A stretch of DNA of 64,000 nt from a bacterium (GCA_040755755.1 JBFLZW010000012.1:24015-88014), one strand, 5' to 3'. Numbered from the stretch's first letter, positions 50,006 through 59,359 are shown. The notes: generated by a model from the letters alone, not told the origin. Numbers and translations: made by a program.

Positions 50006-50839
50006 ATGATTTGTCTTCGCCAGGTAAATCACTCTTATGCCGGGCCGATGGGTCAAAAAACCCTGGCTCTCGAAGATATCAATCTGGCTATCCCGACGGG
50101 AAGCTTTACCGCCATTGTCGGGCCGAACAATTCAGGTAAAAGTACCCTGGGGCAGATCATATCCGGGCTGTTAACCCCATCGTCAGGTCAGGTTTTAATC
50201 GAGGGATTGAATCTTGTTCACTGGGACCACAAACTGCTGACCAGGACGATCGGTTTGATCTTTTCCAATCCCGAAGATCAAATAATTTTCCCAACCGTGG
50301 AAGAAGACCTTACGTTCAGTCTGGAAAGTTTACCGATCGATGCTTTTCAGATTGAAAAAGAAGTTGCGGATATTCTGGAATTTTTGGAAATGAAGGACTA
50401 CCGGCAGTTTCCCATCCATCATTTGTCCGGCGGCCAGAAACAAAAAATAGCCCTGGCGGCGATGATAATCCGGGGTCTGCGGTATCTGGTTGTGGATGAG
50501 CCGATCTCTTATCTTGATGCTCAGGGGAAGAGGGAAGTATTAACCCTGATCCATCGCCTCCACCAGGCGGGTACGACTATTATATATCTTGCTCAAGGCT
50601 TCGAAGAGCTTACCATAGCCGAGCGGATTGTAGCCTTATCTGCTGGAAGAGTTATCTGGCAGGGTTCCTTTGTGGAGCTCTTGCAGAGGCCGGATGATGC
50701 AGCTCAATGGGGTATTGAAGTTCCCCCGGTTGTCAGACTGGTAAAGGTGTTGCAGGAGGAAGGTATTGCGATTGCCCATCCGGTTTATACGGTTGACCAG
50801 TTACTTCAGGCTCTGAAAAAGATAAAAAATGAAAGTTGA
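50006..50839 (+). CDS. ecfA1: ECF-type ABC transporter ATPase, degenerate site residues
   Basis: ATPase of the energy-coupling-factor vitamin/metal uptake family, 277 aa. Walker A (GPNNSGKST, 39-47), signature LSGGQ (140-144) and Walker B (LVVDEP) are intact. But the Q-loop glutamine is Ser87 (IFSNPEDQ) and the H-loop histidine is Gln197 (LAQGFEE). With its partner this gives one weak and one normal ATP site. Location after rplQ matches Firmicutes ecfA1-ecfA2-ecfT, but no ecfT follows. It overlaps ecfA2 by 11 bases. CbiO-like naming would also fit. Confidence 0.88.
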   Translation: MICLRQVNHSYAGPMGQKTLALEDINLAIPTGSFTAIVGPNNSGKSTLGQIISGLLTPSSGQVLIEGLNLVHWDHKLLTRTIGLIFSNPEDQIIFPTVEEDLTFSLESLPIDAFQIEKEVADILEFLEMKDYRQFPIHHLSGGQKQKIALAAMIIRGLRYLVVDEPISYLDAQGKREVLTLIHRLHQAGTTIIYLAQGFEELTIAERIVALSAGRVIWQGSFVELLQRPDDAAQWGIEVPPVVRLVKVLQEEGIAIAHPVYTVDQLLQALKKIKNES

Positions 50840-51704
50840 GGCACGTGGCTGTTCCTACCGGTATCAGCATTGCCTGAAAGGGCACGAATACGCACTTTCC
50901 GGTATTTGCTTAGAGGTTTTGCCATCTCAAATTTCGGGTATTGTGGGTGTAAACGGGGCGGGAAAATCTACTCTGGCCAATCTATTGGCCGGATTATCGA
51001 AGCCTTCTGAGGGAACTATCCTGGCTGATGGAAAAAATATATACGCTTCCAAAACGGTCCTGGCAGCCTATCGAAAAGCTGTGGCTCTGGTCCCCCAGTT
51101 TCCTGAAGATCAGTTTTTTACCGGCTCTCTGTACCAGGAATTATCATTCGGCTTGGAAAGATGCGGAATTGACAGGGAAATAATACACCGGAAGATCGGA
51201 GATACAATCAGGGAACTGGGATTGAACCTGGATGAAGAAAGCCTTGTCCATCGATCTCCCTTTGAATTGGGAGGAGGAGAAAAACGACTGATAAGTCTGG
51301 CTGCGGCTTTGATAATGGAGCCGAAAATCCTCATTCTGGATGAGCCGACAGCCGGACTGGATATCATGGCAAGTCAGAGGATCTGGAATCTCATTCATGG
51401 GCTTCGGCAGCGATTCAAGCTCAGCATTATTGTCATCTCGCACGAGGTGGAAAAGTTAGCTCTCCTGGTAGATAGGCTGATTGTTGTGCATCAGGGAAAG
51501 ATCGCTTGTCAGGGCACTCCCTATGAGGTTTTTGCCAAGCCGACGGATCTGTTGTCCTTTGGCCTGGAATTGCCTCAGATAACGGTTTTGGGTTATAACC
51601 TGGAACTGCTGGGAATCAAACCTGATCATCGGCCAATTTTCGAAGTTGACGAAGCTGCGGCCTTGATAAAAAAATGGTTCACAGGAACTATGAAAGCTCA
51701 TTGA
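50829..51704 (+). CDS. ecfA2: ECF-type ABC transporter ATPase, second subunit
   Basis: Partner ATPase, 291 aa. Walker A GVNGAGKST (40-48), Q-loop Gln90 (VPQFPEDQ), Walker B ILILDEP, and H-loop His205 (VISHEVEK) are normal. The signature is LGGGE (147-151) instead of LSGGQ. Combined with ecfA1, the site using this Walker A and the ecfA1 LSGGQ is canonical, and the opposite site is degenerate. Neither EcfT nor an S component is nearby, so the substrate is unknown. The stop codon lies in the next promoter. Confidence 0.88.
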   Translation: MKVEARGCSYRYQHCLKGHEYALSGICLEVLPSQISGIVGVNGAGKSTLANLLAGLSKPSEGTILADGKNIYASKTVLAAYRKAVALVPQFPEDQFFTGSLYQELSFGLERCGIDREIIHRKIGDTIRELGLNLDEESLVHRSPFELGGGEKRLISLAAALIMEPKILILDEPTAGLDIMASQRIWNLIHGLRQRFKLSIIVISHEVEKLALLVDRLIVVHQGKIACQGTPYEVFAKPTDLLSFGLELPQITVLGYNLELLGIKPDHRPIFEVDEAAALIKKWFTGTMKAH

Positions 51705-51729
51705 CAAAAAATGAATAGTTCAATACAAT
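51701..51729 (+). promoter_or_regulatory. sigma70-type promoter of the tolA-tolB cluster
   Basis: TTGACA (51701-51706), 17 bases, TACAAT (51724-51729). The -35 box contains the ecfA2 stop codon TGA (51702-51704). Leader of about 75 bases. Confidence 0.75.
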
Positions 51730-51812
51730 AATCAGATTATTTAAGAGATATCTCTGTAAGATGACTGGAACAAGCTGCGCTTGATGGAAAACCTGGTGCT
51801 TGAGAGTTAGCT

Positions 51813-52619
51813 TTGATTGTAAAACCAATGAGGGTTGCCTTTATTCTTTCCCTGTGCCTCCATGCGGCCTTGGCTGGAATGAGTTCACTTTTAAAACCGA
51901 AAGCGAAGATGCGACGTCCAACCTTCTACGCCGTAGCTCTCATTCAACAGAAAGCGCCGGCAGGAAGCAGGAAGGTGCACCCTGACGAGATAAAAGTGAA
52001 GAAAGTGTCACCGAAGAAAGAGCCCCAAAAGGTAGCTGCCAAGAAGCCTGAAACAATAAAGGTGCCCAAGGAAAAAGTGAAGACTGCTGCTCCGCTCAAG
52101 AAAGAAAAGGTGAAAGCTCAAGACCCTGCCCTCGACTACAAAGAGGTGCAGAAAGCTATTGCTCAGTTGAATCAGGAAGAAGACCAAAAAAAGGCAGCGG
52201 AGTCGGTGCGGGCATCGGTGGACGAGATCAAGAAAAAGCTGCTTCAGCAGAAGGCCACTGAGCTTGAGCAGGAATCTGCGGAAGAAGAACTGATTGATGA
52301 GCGGATCAGCTTCCTGTCCCAGGGATTTGCGAGCAGCCGGGAAAGCGAGTTATATCGGGCGCAAGTTTGGTCATTAATCAAGTCGCACTGGTCTATTTCC
52401 GATATCGCTTTCGACCGTGAGAAAGAAATGGAAGTCCGGATTGTGGTGCACCTTGCAAAAGATGGCTCCATTCTGGAGATGGAATTTGTGAAAAGCTCCG
52501 GAAATTCGGCATTCGACAATTCTGCCTGGCTGGCAATCAAGCGAGTCGGGCACTTTCCTCCCTTCCCTTCAGAAATGGATGTTGAGTCGGAGGAGTTTGA
52601 AGTTTCATTCGTTCCCTGA
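51813..52619 (+). CDS. tolA: TolA/TonB-like energy-transducer protein
   Basis: 268 aa. One N-terminal membrane helix (about residues 6-22, FILSLCLHAALAGM), a long Lys/Glu/Pro-rich linker (30-165) and a C-terminal TonB/TolA-type domain (WSLIKSHWSI, then VVHLAKDGSILEMEFVKSSGN). Followed by tolB, pal and cpoB, so TolA is the likely role: spanning the periplasm to Pal and TolB. TTG 51813 has GAGAG upstream; ATG 51828 is the alternative. tolQ and tolR are absent nearby. A TonB family role is less likely but open. Confidence 0.82.
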   Translation: MIVKPMRVAFILSLCLHAALAGMSSLLKPKAKMRRPTFYAVALIQQKAPAGSRKVHPDEIKVKKVSPKKEPQKVAAKKPETIKVPKEKVKTAAPLKKEKVKAQDPALDYKEVQKAIAQLNQEEDQKKAAESVRASVDEIKKKLLQQKATELEQESAEEELIDERISFLSQGFASSRESELYRAQVWSLIKSHWSISDIAFDREKEMEVRIVVHLAKDGSILEMEFVKSSGNSAFDNSAWLAIKRVGHFPPFPSEMDVESEEFEVSFVP

Positions 52620-52644
52620 GAAACTGATTGACGCAGGAAGAGGA

Positions 52645-53997
52645 ATGTTTTATAGTTTGCAGAATCTCTGGATAAAGAAAGCTTTTGGGCTTCTCATCGT
52701 GGTTTGTGCCTTCCTTTTACTGATGTATCCGGGATATGGCCAGGGGAAGGTTTACCTGGATACTATTACGAATCCGGAACTTGCTCCTTTTCCCATTGCA
52801 GTGGCTGATTTTGCTTCTCCCCAAAAGATAGACGGTGAACGGGAGATTGCCCAGAGTATCCAGCGGGTGGTGATGAATGATCTTACGCTGTCTGGATTTT
52901 TTCGGGTCACCGCGCCAAAAGATTTTCCAGCCCAGGCTCAGGTAACCAGGAGTTTTTTGGAACGCTCCGAGTTTGATGTCTGGGACGGGAGCGGAGTGGA
53001 TGCCCTGGTTACCGGCAGTTTCCGGGTATCAGGAAACTCTTTGATGGGGAGTTTTCGGCTCTATGATCTGGTGGAAAAAAAATTCATCAAGGGTACCCGC
53101 TATGAGGGAAAGATATCTGAATGGCGTCGTATTGCCCATCGAATCGCCAACGAGATTGTCTTTCAGATTACCGGAGAAAAGGGCATATTTGATACCCGAA
53201 TTGCTTTTGTTTCAAAAAAGACGGGAAATAAGAAAATTTATTTGATAGATTTCGATGGGGAAAACCTCCAACAGGTTACCCGCAATAAGTCAATTAATAT
53301 CTTACCCCGGTGGACACCGGATGGCAAGAGATTACTCTATACTTCCTTTATCAAGAGGAATCCTGATCTTTATGCCATTGATCTTGCCTCAGGGAGAGAT
53401 TATCGAATTTCCTATCGGAATGGAATAAACGCCTGCCCAACCTGGTTTTATGACTCCGATGGTGAGAAGATGATACTCATGTTGAAGCAGAATGACCGAT
53501 CACATCTTTTCCTGACCAAGGTTGGAGAGAAAAGTGCCATTCCCCTGACATCGGGGTCAGCTAATCATGCTTCGCCTTCATGGTCACCTGACGGAAGCCA
53601 GGTGGCCTACGTGTCTGACCAGACGGGGGGGCCGCAGGTTTATATCATGACTATCAAGGGAAAAACTACCAGGAGATTGTCTTACCAGGGGAGATATAAT
53701 GTCTCTCCTGCCTGGTCTCCAAAAGGAGACTGGATTGCTTATTGTAGTCGTCACAATGGATCTTTTAAGATCTTTCTGGCTACGCCTGACGGAGAACAGG
53801 TCCGACAATTAACCCAGGGACCGGGTAGTTACGAGGATCCTGCCTGGTCTCCGGACGGGCGGTATCTTGCCTTCAGCTCTACAAAGGAGGGAGGGGCGGC
53901 TATCTATGTCATGAGTATTAATGGTACCTATCAGAGGAAATTGACAGTTTTTCGGGGGGAGTCAACCAACCCCGCATGGTCACCACATTTGGAATAA
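52645..53997 (+). CDS. tolB: Tol-Pal system protein TolB
   Basis: Periplasmic beta-propeller that binds Pal. Signal peptide in the first 35 residues (KKAFGLLIVVCAFLLLMYPGYGQG); N-terminal domain PFPIAVADF...; then PD40 propeller repeats with WSPDGSQVAYVSDQTGG, WSPKGDWIAYCSRHNG and WSPDGRYLAFSSTKEGG. ATG 52645 with AGGAAGAGG upstream; the frame extends back into tolA. 450 aa. Confidence 0.94.
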   Translation: MFYSLQNLWIKKAFGLLIVVCAFLLLMYPGYGQGKVYLDTITNPELAPFPIAVADFASPQKIDGEREIAQSIQRVVMNDLTLSGFFRVTAPKDFPAQAQVTRSFLERSEFDVWDGSGVDALVTGSFRVSGNSLMGSFRLYDLVEKKFIKGTRYEGKISEWRRIAHRIANEIVFQITGEKGIFDTRIAFVSKKTGNKKIYLIDFDGENLQQVTRNKSINILPRWTPDGKRLLYTSFIKRNPDLYAIDLASGRDYRISYRNGINACPTWFYDSDGEKMILMLKQNDRSHLFLTKVGEKSAIPLTSGSANHASPSWSPDGSQVAYVSDQTGGPQVYIMTIKGKTTRRLSYQGRYNVSPAWSPKGDWIAYCSRHNGSFKIFLATPDGEQVRQLTQGPGSYEDPAWSPDGRYLAFSSTKEGGAAIYVMSINGTYQRKLTVFRGESTNPAWSPHLE

Positions 53998-54090
53998 GTC
54001 AGGCTTAACTGAAGATAAGTAGAGTAGTGCCATATTTATATTTTAATCAGTTATTATAACATTTTTACCTTATGAGAAGGAGGTCTTTTT

Positions 54091-54702
54091 ATGCTAAGAG
54101 AGGATGCTTTTATTATGAAAACGGTGAGAGGGTACTTGAGTCTTTTGGTTGTAGTTTGCCTGTTCAGTCTGTGTGGAGCTTGTGCCAAGAAGATCAAGAC
54201 AGAAGCCCCCGTAGCTCCCGAAGCCGAAGAGGTAGCTAAACCAACTGAAGCTAAACCTGCCGAGGAACAGCCTGCACCAGCTCCGGAAGGAGAAATCAAA
54301 GAGGGTGAGCTCGAGAAGACTCTTACCAGGAGTGAGCAGCCAGGGATTGAAGGTGCAGTTTTGGAAAGCTCCGCACTCAAAGATGTCAACTTCGATTTTG
54401 ACCGCTCTGAGCTTACCGACACTGCCCGTGAGATTTTGAATGCCAATGCCGAGCTGTTGAAAAAATCTCCCGAGGCAAAAATTCAGGTCGAGGGACATTG
54501 TGATGAGCGGGGCTCCACAAGCTACAATCTGGCTCTCGGTGAAAGAAGGGCTGCCAGTGTAAAGGATTATCTGGTTTCCTTGGGAATATCCGCCGATAAA
54601 ATCTCCACGATCAGCTACGGAGAAGAAAGGCCGCTCGATCCAGGGCAAAATGAGGAGGCCTGGGCAAAAAACCGTCGTGCTCATATCGTCATCCTTCCCT
54701 AA
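54091..54702 (+). CDS. pal: peptidoglycan-associated lipoprotein Pal
   Basis: Outer-membrane lipoprotein anchored to peptidoglycan. A lipoprotein signal ends at SLCGAC, a slightly unusual lipobox (Cys at -3). After a Pro/Glu-rich linker the OmpA-like domain contains NFDFDRSEL, VEGHCDERGSTSYNLALGERRA and ISYGEERP, the peptidoglycan-binding motifs. 203 aa. AAGGAGG lies 7 bases before ATG 54091; an internal ATG 54115 would start nearer the signal peptide. Confidence 0.94.
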   Translation: MLREDAFIMKTVRGYLSLLVVVCLFSLCGACAKKIKTEAPVAPEAEEVAKPTEAKPAEEQPAPAPEGEIKEGELEKTLTRSEQPGIEGAVLESSALKDVNFDFDRSELTDTAREILNANAELLKKSPEAKIQVEGHCDERGSTSYNLALGERRAASVKDYLVSLGISADKISTISYGEERPLDPGQNEEAWAKNRRAHIVILP

Positions 54703-54749
54703 GTTAGGGTGAATCCTGCACGATTAGGACCAAAAGGGAAGAATTTATT

Positions 54750-55691
54750 ATGATATCGTGGGACAGAAAAAGTTTCATAGTGTTCTGGTTCGGCTTAGGA
54801 TTGTGGGGCTTATTTTTCGTGAATGGCTGCGCTACCCAGCAGGAGGTTCTGGACTTAAAACCCCATGTTAATAAGGCGATCCTTCAGGTCAGTGAGCTGT
54901 CCAATCAGGTTTATGATCTTGAGAATCGCTTGAAGCAGTTGGAGAACAGGGAAGGTCAGATTCCAGACCATGTCAGACGGTTAGCGGATTTGGAAGCCAG
55001 GCTCAACAATCTGCAAGAGGAGGCTCGCTCCCATATTACGGCTGAACAGGAAGATATGAACCTGTGGAAAAAGTTTGATCAGAGATTTCAATATCTGTCC
55101 CAGGAAATCGAGAGTGAGAGAAGGAAATTTATTCAATTTCAGGAAGAGACCAGGAAAAAATTCGAGGAATTATCTCCTCGATCAGCGTTGACCCCTCCGG
55201 GAGAGGAACTGGAAAAGACGAATACTTCCGAACCAGTTCCTCTCCCGGATTCATCCGGTAACCCTCCTGCTGTCTCTTCTCCGGAACAACCTGAAAAAAC
55301 TGACGAAAAAGGTACCTACGAGGAAGCTCATCAGGCTTTTGTCCAGCAGGATTGGCCGGCAGCCCAAAGCAAGTTCCTGGCATTTTTGGATCATTTTCCC
55401 AAGAGCAAGCTGGCGGATAACGCTCAATTCTGGATTGCGGAATCTTTCTTTAACCAGAAAAACTATGAGAAAGCGATCCTGGAATACGAGAAGGTAATTC
55501 AGAATTACCCCAAGGGAGACAAACTGACAGCAGCATTGTTGAAGCAGGCTCTCTCTTTTCATGCTATCGGCAGGATAAAGGAGGCTAAGATCCTTCTTAA
55601 GCAGGTAATCAAGAAAGCACCTGATTCCGAACAGGCCAGGATAGCTGAAAAGAAATTGAAATCCATAGATAAGGAAGAAGGAAGCCAATGA
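54750..55691 (+). CDS. cpoB: Tol-Pal cell-division coordinator CpoB/YbgF
   Basis: CpoB links Tol-Pal to peptidoglycan synthesis. N-terminal lipoprotein-like signal with FFVNGC, a coiled coil (about residues 30-135), a Pro/Ser-rich linker, and C-terminal TPR repeats with YEEAHQAFVQQDWPAAQSKF and NYEKAILEYEKVIQNYPKG. 313 aa. E. coli CpoB is not lipidated, so the Cys is a difference. Last gene of the cluster. Confidence 0.9.
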   Translation: MISWDRKSFIVFWFGLGLWGLFFVNGCATQQEVLDLKPHVNKAILQVSELSNQVYDLENRLKQLENREGQIPDHVRRLADLEARLNNLQEEARSHITAEQEDMNLWKKFDQRFQYLSQEIESERRKFIQFQEETRKKFEELSPRSALTPPGEELEKTNTSEPVPLPDSSGNPPAVSSPEQPEKTDEKGTYEEAHQAFVQQDWPAAQSKFLAFLDHFPKSKLADNAQFWIAESFFNQKNYEKAILEYEKVIQNYPKGDKLTAALLKQALSFHAIGRIKEAKILLKQVIKKAPDSEQARIAEKKLKSIDKEEGSQ

Positions 55692-55881
55692 TAAGAGCTT
55701 GATTGAATAGGACTTTCGATGTTTCCCTGAAAATCGTTATTCTTACCCTTTTCCTGGTTTATTCCTTCCCCAAATTTCTCCCCTCAGAAAAATCATAAGG
55801 GAATAGCGAAAATAACGTCTATAAAAACATTTATAATGACTTTATTTTTCATTCCATCATTATAAGGAGGGGGAACTCAAG

Positions 55882-56154
55882 ATGGAAGGTCAGGTCAGTA
55901 CGGAAAACAGCGACTCCACGAGTGGAAAAATCAGTGAGATATTAGAAGCCATCTGTGGATTGAACTGTGGGGATTGTCAATTTTACAAAGATAAATGCCT
56001 TGGTTGTCCAAAGCAAAAGGGAATCATGTTTTGGGGCAGATGTCCGATTTTTCGCTGTTGTGTTTATGAAAAAGGATTAGAATCCTGCGCTGTTTGCAGT
56101 CAGTTTTTATGTCAGAAATTCCTGGATCAAATCACGACCAGTATTGGGTTATAA
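55882..56154 (+). CDS. DUF3795-like cysteine-rich small protein
   Basis: 90 aa with eleven or twelve cysteines, in the pattern CGLNCGDCQFYKDKCLGCP, then CPIFRCCVYEKG and CAVCSQFLCQKF. This fits the DUF3795 family, thought to bind metal (zinc or iron-sulfur) with unknown function. AAGGAGG lies 12 bases before ATG. A TATAAT box (55832-55837) without a clear -35 lies in the 190-base gap upstream. Likely monocistronic, as a hairpin and T-run follow. Confidence 0.8.
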   Translation: MEGQVSTENSDSTSGKISEILEAICGLNCGDCQFYKDKCLGCPKQKGIMFWGRCPIFRCCVYEKGLESCAVCSQFLCQKFLDQITTSIGL

Positions 56155-56197
56155 GTTTTAATCAAGGGCTTTGGAAAACAGCTCATCAGTTAATGGT

Positions 56198-56228
56198 GCG
56201 GGCTTACCTTCACCATCCCGCTTTTTTT
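56198..56228 (+). terminator. probable intrinsic terminator after the DUF3795 gene
   Basis: GCGGG (56198-56202) and CCCGC (56217-56221) pair across a 14-base loop and run into seven T. A second complementary pair, ATGGTG (56193-56198) and CACCAT (56211-56216), interleaves with it and could form a pseudoknot or alternative fold. Confidence 0.6.
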
Positions 56229-56430
56229 CTTTTCACTATTATCACACCTTTTTCACCGAATCGGAAAAGATAAAAACCAATTTTTAGTGGCCTGAATCTT
56301 TTTCGTGATCACCTTGGTAAAAATCTACCGAAATTTTAATATTGAACCTGATTATGCAATAAAACCTGTTTTGGTGATTTCGATTCAAGGTATTTACTAC
56401 AGAAGTATCTGAGGTTGGGGAGGCTTGTCT

Positions 56431-56889
56431 ATGAATGAAATCGAGGTAGAAGGCAAAGGCGGGAAGTTCGAAGTTAGCTGCTCATATATGGAAAGAGTTT
56501 TCTATGATTTATTTTATCCTCAAAAACCTTTGTTCTTTCCCCGGAAGAGAGGATGGTATCCTTTTACCAATGTCTATGAATTGAGCTCTGAGGTCATTAT
56601 CGAAGTGGAATTGGCAGGACTCAGCCAACGTGACATTCAGATCGGGTACAAAGATGATTGCCTTGTGGTCTGGGGGCAGCGGAAGGAGAGAATGAAAGGG
56701 GAAAATGTCCTTTATCATCAGTTGGAAGTTGAATATGGCGTTTTTGAGCGGGTTATTCATATTCCCTTTAAGATTGACAGGGATGGAATACGGGGTTACT
56801 ACGAAGACGGTTTTTTAACCATACGACTGCCAAAAGAATGTAGCAGAAAGCTGCACGAGAGTACGACTACTATAAGGGTTGGGGAGTAG
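56431..56889 (+). CDS. Hsp20/alpha-crystallin family small heat-shock protein
   Basis: 152 aa ATP-independent chaperone. The alpha-crystallin domain reads VIIEVELAGLSQRDIQIGYKDD...LVVWGQRKE, then FERVIHIPFKID and GYYEDGFLTIRLPK. ATG 56431 with GGGGAGG 7 bases upstream. Next to lon, forming a protein quality-control pair. No sigma32 or CIRCE site was recognised. Confidence 0.93.
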   Translation: MNEIEVEGKGGKFEVSCSYMERVFYDLFYPQKPLFFPRKRGWYPFTNVYELSSEVIIEVELAGLSQRDIQIGYKDDCLVVWGQRKERMKGENVLYHQLEVEYGVFERVIHIPFKIDRDGIRGYYEDGFLTIRLPKECSRKLHESTTTIRVGE

Positions 56890-56972
56890 CGTTGAGTGAA
56901 AGGAAGGTGTATAATAGTAAAAGCATAAATAATATCAAAGACTAAGATATCAGTATCCGAGGAAATGGACTC

Positions 56973-59327
56973 ATGGAAATAAACGATATAGAAGATTATC
57001 ACTTTGGTAAGATTGGCAGGGTAATCCCGGTTCAGCCATTAAAAAATACTATTGTTTTGCCGTATACGGCTTCACCCCTGGTGATCGGCAAGAAGAAGTC
57101 TGTAGCCGCAGTGCAGTCAGCTATGGAAAGAGACCGGATTATCGGAACGTTTTTAATCAAAGCAGAATCCTCCAAGGGAGAGGAAGTCGGTTTTGATGAT
57201 GTCTATCATATAGGAACTGCCGTCGGCATTCTGAAACTGGTGAAAATGCCTGATTCAAGCCTCCGGCTTTTGGTTCAGGGGTTAAAAAAGATCCGACTGG
57301 GAGAGATTACTCAGACAGAGCCGTATTTGGTCGGCCAGATTGAAATCATCGAAGAAACCTACGTGAAGACCAATCGGACCGAGGCCCTGCTTCGGAACTT
57401 AAATGATAACTTTCAGCGGATCGTTGCCTTGAGCTCATATCTTCCTGATGAGCTGGGATCTGCGGTTTCCAATTTGGAAGACCCTTTCTCGATTGTTTAC
57501 ATGATCGCTTCCATTATCAACATCAAGGCCGAGGAGAGACAGCGGATACTGGAAACTGAGGGTCTGGAGTTGAAGCTCCAGCAACTATTGGCCTTATTGA
57601 ACAAGGAAATACAAATTCTGGAACTGGGAGGAAAAATCCAGTCCGAAGTGGCTGACGAGATTTCCAAAAGCCAACGGGAATACTTCCTGCGGGAGCAGAT
57701 GAAAGCCATTAAGAAAGAGCTTGGGGAAAGCAGTGCTCAGGAAGCGGAAGTCAAGGAATTGCGAGACCGGCTGGATGCTTTGGATCTTCCGGATGAAGTG
57801 CGGAGCGTAGCCGAAAAGGAATTAAGCCGGATGGAGACTATCCCCAGTGCAGCCCCGGAATATGTCGTGATTCGGACCTACCTTGACTGGTTGATGGACC
57901 TTCCCTGGCGGATATCGACCCAGGATAATTTGAATCTGGAAAGAGCCCGGCAAATTCTGGAGCATGACCATTATGATTTGAAGGAAGTCAAGGAACGGAT
58001 GGTTGAATACCTGGCTGTACGCAAGCTCAAGCAGGATATGAAAGGGCCGATCCTGTGCTTTGTCGGTCCGCCGGGAGTAGGAAAGACTTCTCTTGGTCAG
58101 TCAATTGCCAAGGCCATGGGCCGCAAATTCATCCGCATGTCGCTTGGCGGTATACGGGATGAAGCGGAGATCAGGGGACATCGGAGAACCTATATTGGAG
58201 CCATGCCGGGAAAAATCCTGCAGAGCATCAAGCGGGTTGGAACAAATAACCCGGTTTTTATGTTGGATGAAATCGACAAGGTAGGGGTGGATTTTCGGGG
58301 TGATCCCTCCTCAGCCCTGCTGGAGGTCCTCGATCCGGAGCAGAATGTAAGTTTCATGGACCACTATGTCGATCTTCCCTTTGATCTGTCCGGCGTGCTG
58401 TTTATCGCTACTGCCAATGTACTGCAAACTGTTCATCCGGCTTTACTGGACCGGATGGAGGTTCTGCGGCTGCCTGGCTATATCAATGAAGAAAAGATCA
58501 ATATTGCCAAAAATTATCTTATTCCCAAACAAATCGAGGCTCATGGTATCAAGGAGGAAAATATCTCGTTCGAGGATTCAGCCATTCAGGAAATCATTAC
58601 CAGCTATACCCAGGAGGCTGGAGTGAGGAATCTGGAGCGGCAGATTGCCAGGGTTTGCCGCAAGGTAGCCTACAAGATAGCTACACGGGAGAACGGATTT
58701 CAACAGGAATTCATTAACCAGGAAAAGGTCCGGGAATATCTGGGGTCACCGAGAATTTTCCCGGAGGCCGCCCGGCGGACTTCTACGCCGGGAGTAGCCA
58801 CTGGCCTGGCCTGGACCGAAAGCGGTGGAGATATTCTTTTTATCGAAGCCTTACGAATGCCCGGCAAGAAAGGATTGACTATTACCGGACAACTTGGCGA
58901 GGTCATGCAGGAGTCAGTCAAGACCGCATTATCGTATGTCCGATCCATTGCCAGCCGGTATGGAATCAAGGAGAACTTTTACGATCAGAGTGATCTGCAT
59001 ATCCATGTGCCAGCAGGTGCTATCCCGAAAGATGGACCTTCAGCCGGAACCGCCATCGCTACCGCTATTGCTTCTATCTTAAGCGGCCGCCCGGTGAAAA
59101 AAGAGGTGGCCATGACCGGAGAGGTCACTCTTGCCGGTCTGGTTCTGCCGGTTGGCGGCATTAAAGAGAAAGTCCTCGCTGCCAAGCGGGCAGGTATCAG
59201 GATGGTTGTTCTTCCTTTCCGGAACCGGGTCGATGTGGAGGAGATTTCTCCACAACTGATAGAAGGGATCGATTTTAAATACGTTGATCGAGTGGATGAA
59301 GTTCTGGACATCGCCCTGAGCGAGTGA
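56973..59327 (+). CDS. lon: ATP-dependent protease Lon
   Basis: 784 aa. N-terminal LON substrate domain (PVQPLKNTIVLPYTASPLVIG), AAA+ domain with Walker A GPPGVGKTS and Walker B FMLDEIDK, and C-terminal Ser-Lys protease domain with the catalytic serine in DGPSAGTAIATA and lysine in GGIKEKVLAAKRAG. Soluble class (no membrane segment), so cytoplasmic. A TATAAT box at 56910-56915 lies in the upstream gap. Confidence 0.97.
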   Translation: MEINDIEDYHFGKIGRVIPVQPLKNTIVLPYTASPLVIGKKKSVAAVQSAMERDRIIGTFLIKAESSKGEEVGFDDVYHIGTAVGILKLVKMPDSSLRLLVQGLKKIRLGEITQTEPYLVGQIEIIEETYVKTNRTEALLRNLNDNFQRIVALSSYLPDELGSAVSNLEDPFSIVYMIASIINIKAEERQRILETEGLELKLQQLLALLNKEIQILELGGKIQSEVADEISKSQREYFLREQMKAIKKELGESSAQEAEVKELRDRLDALDLPDEVRSVAEKELSRMETIPSAAPEYVVIRTYLDWLMDLPWRISTQDNLNLERARQILEHDHYDLKEVKERMVEYLAVRKLKQDMKGPILCFVGPPGVGKTSLGQSIAKAMGRKFIRMSLGGIRDEAEIRGHRRTYIGAMPGKILQSIKRVGTNNPVFMLDEIDKVGVDFRGDPSSALLEVLDPEQNVSFMDHYVDLPFDLSGVLFIATANVLQTVHPALLDRMEVLRLPGYINEEKINIAKNYLIPKQIEAHGIKEENISFEDSAIQEIITSYTQEAGVRNLERQIARVCRKVAYKIATRENGFQQEFINQEKVREYLGSPRIFPEAARRTSTPGVATGLAWTESGGDILFIEALRMPGKKGLTITGQLGEVMQESVKTALSYVRSIASRYGIKENFYDQSDLHIHVPAGAIPKDGPSAGTAIATAIASILSGRPVKKEVAMTGEVTLAGLVLPVGGIKEKVLAAKRAGIRMVVLPFRNRVDVEEISPQLIEGIDFKYVDRVDEVLDIALSE

Positions 59328-59359
59328 CGTAAGAGAACCACTCTCAAGCCGGAGGAGAT

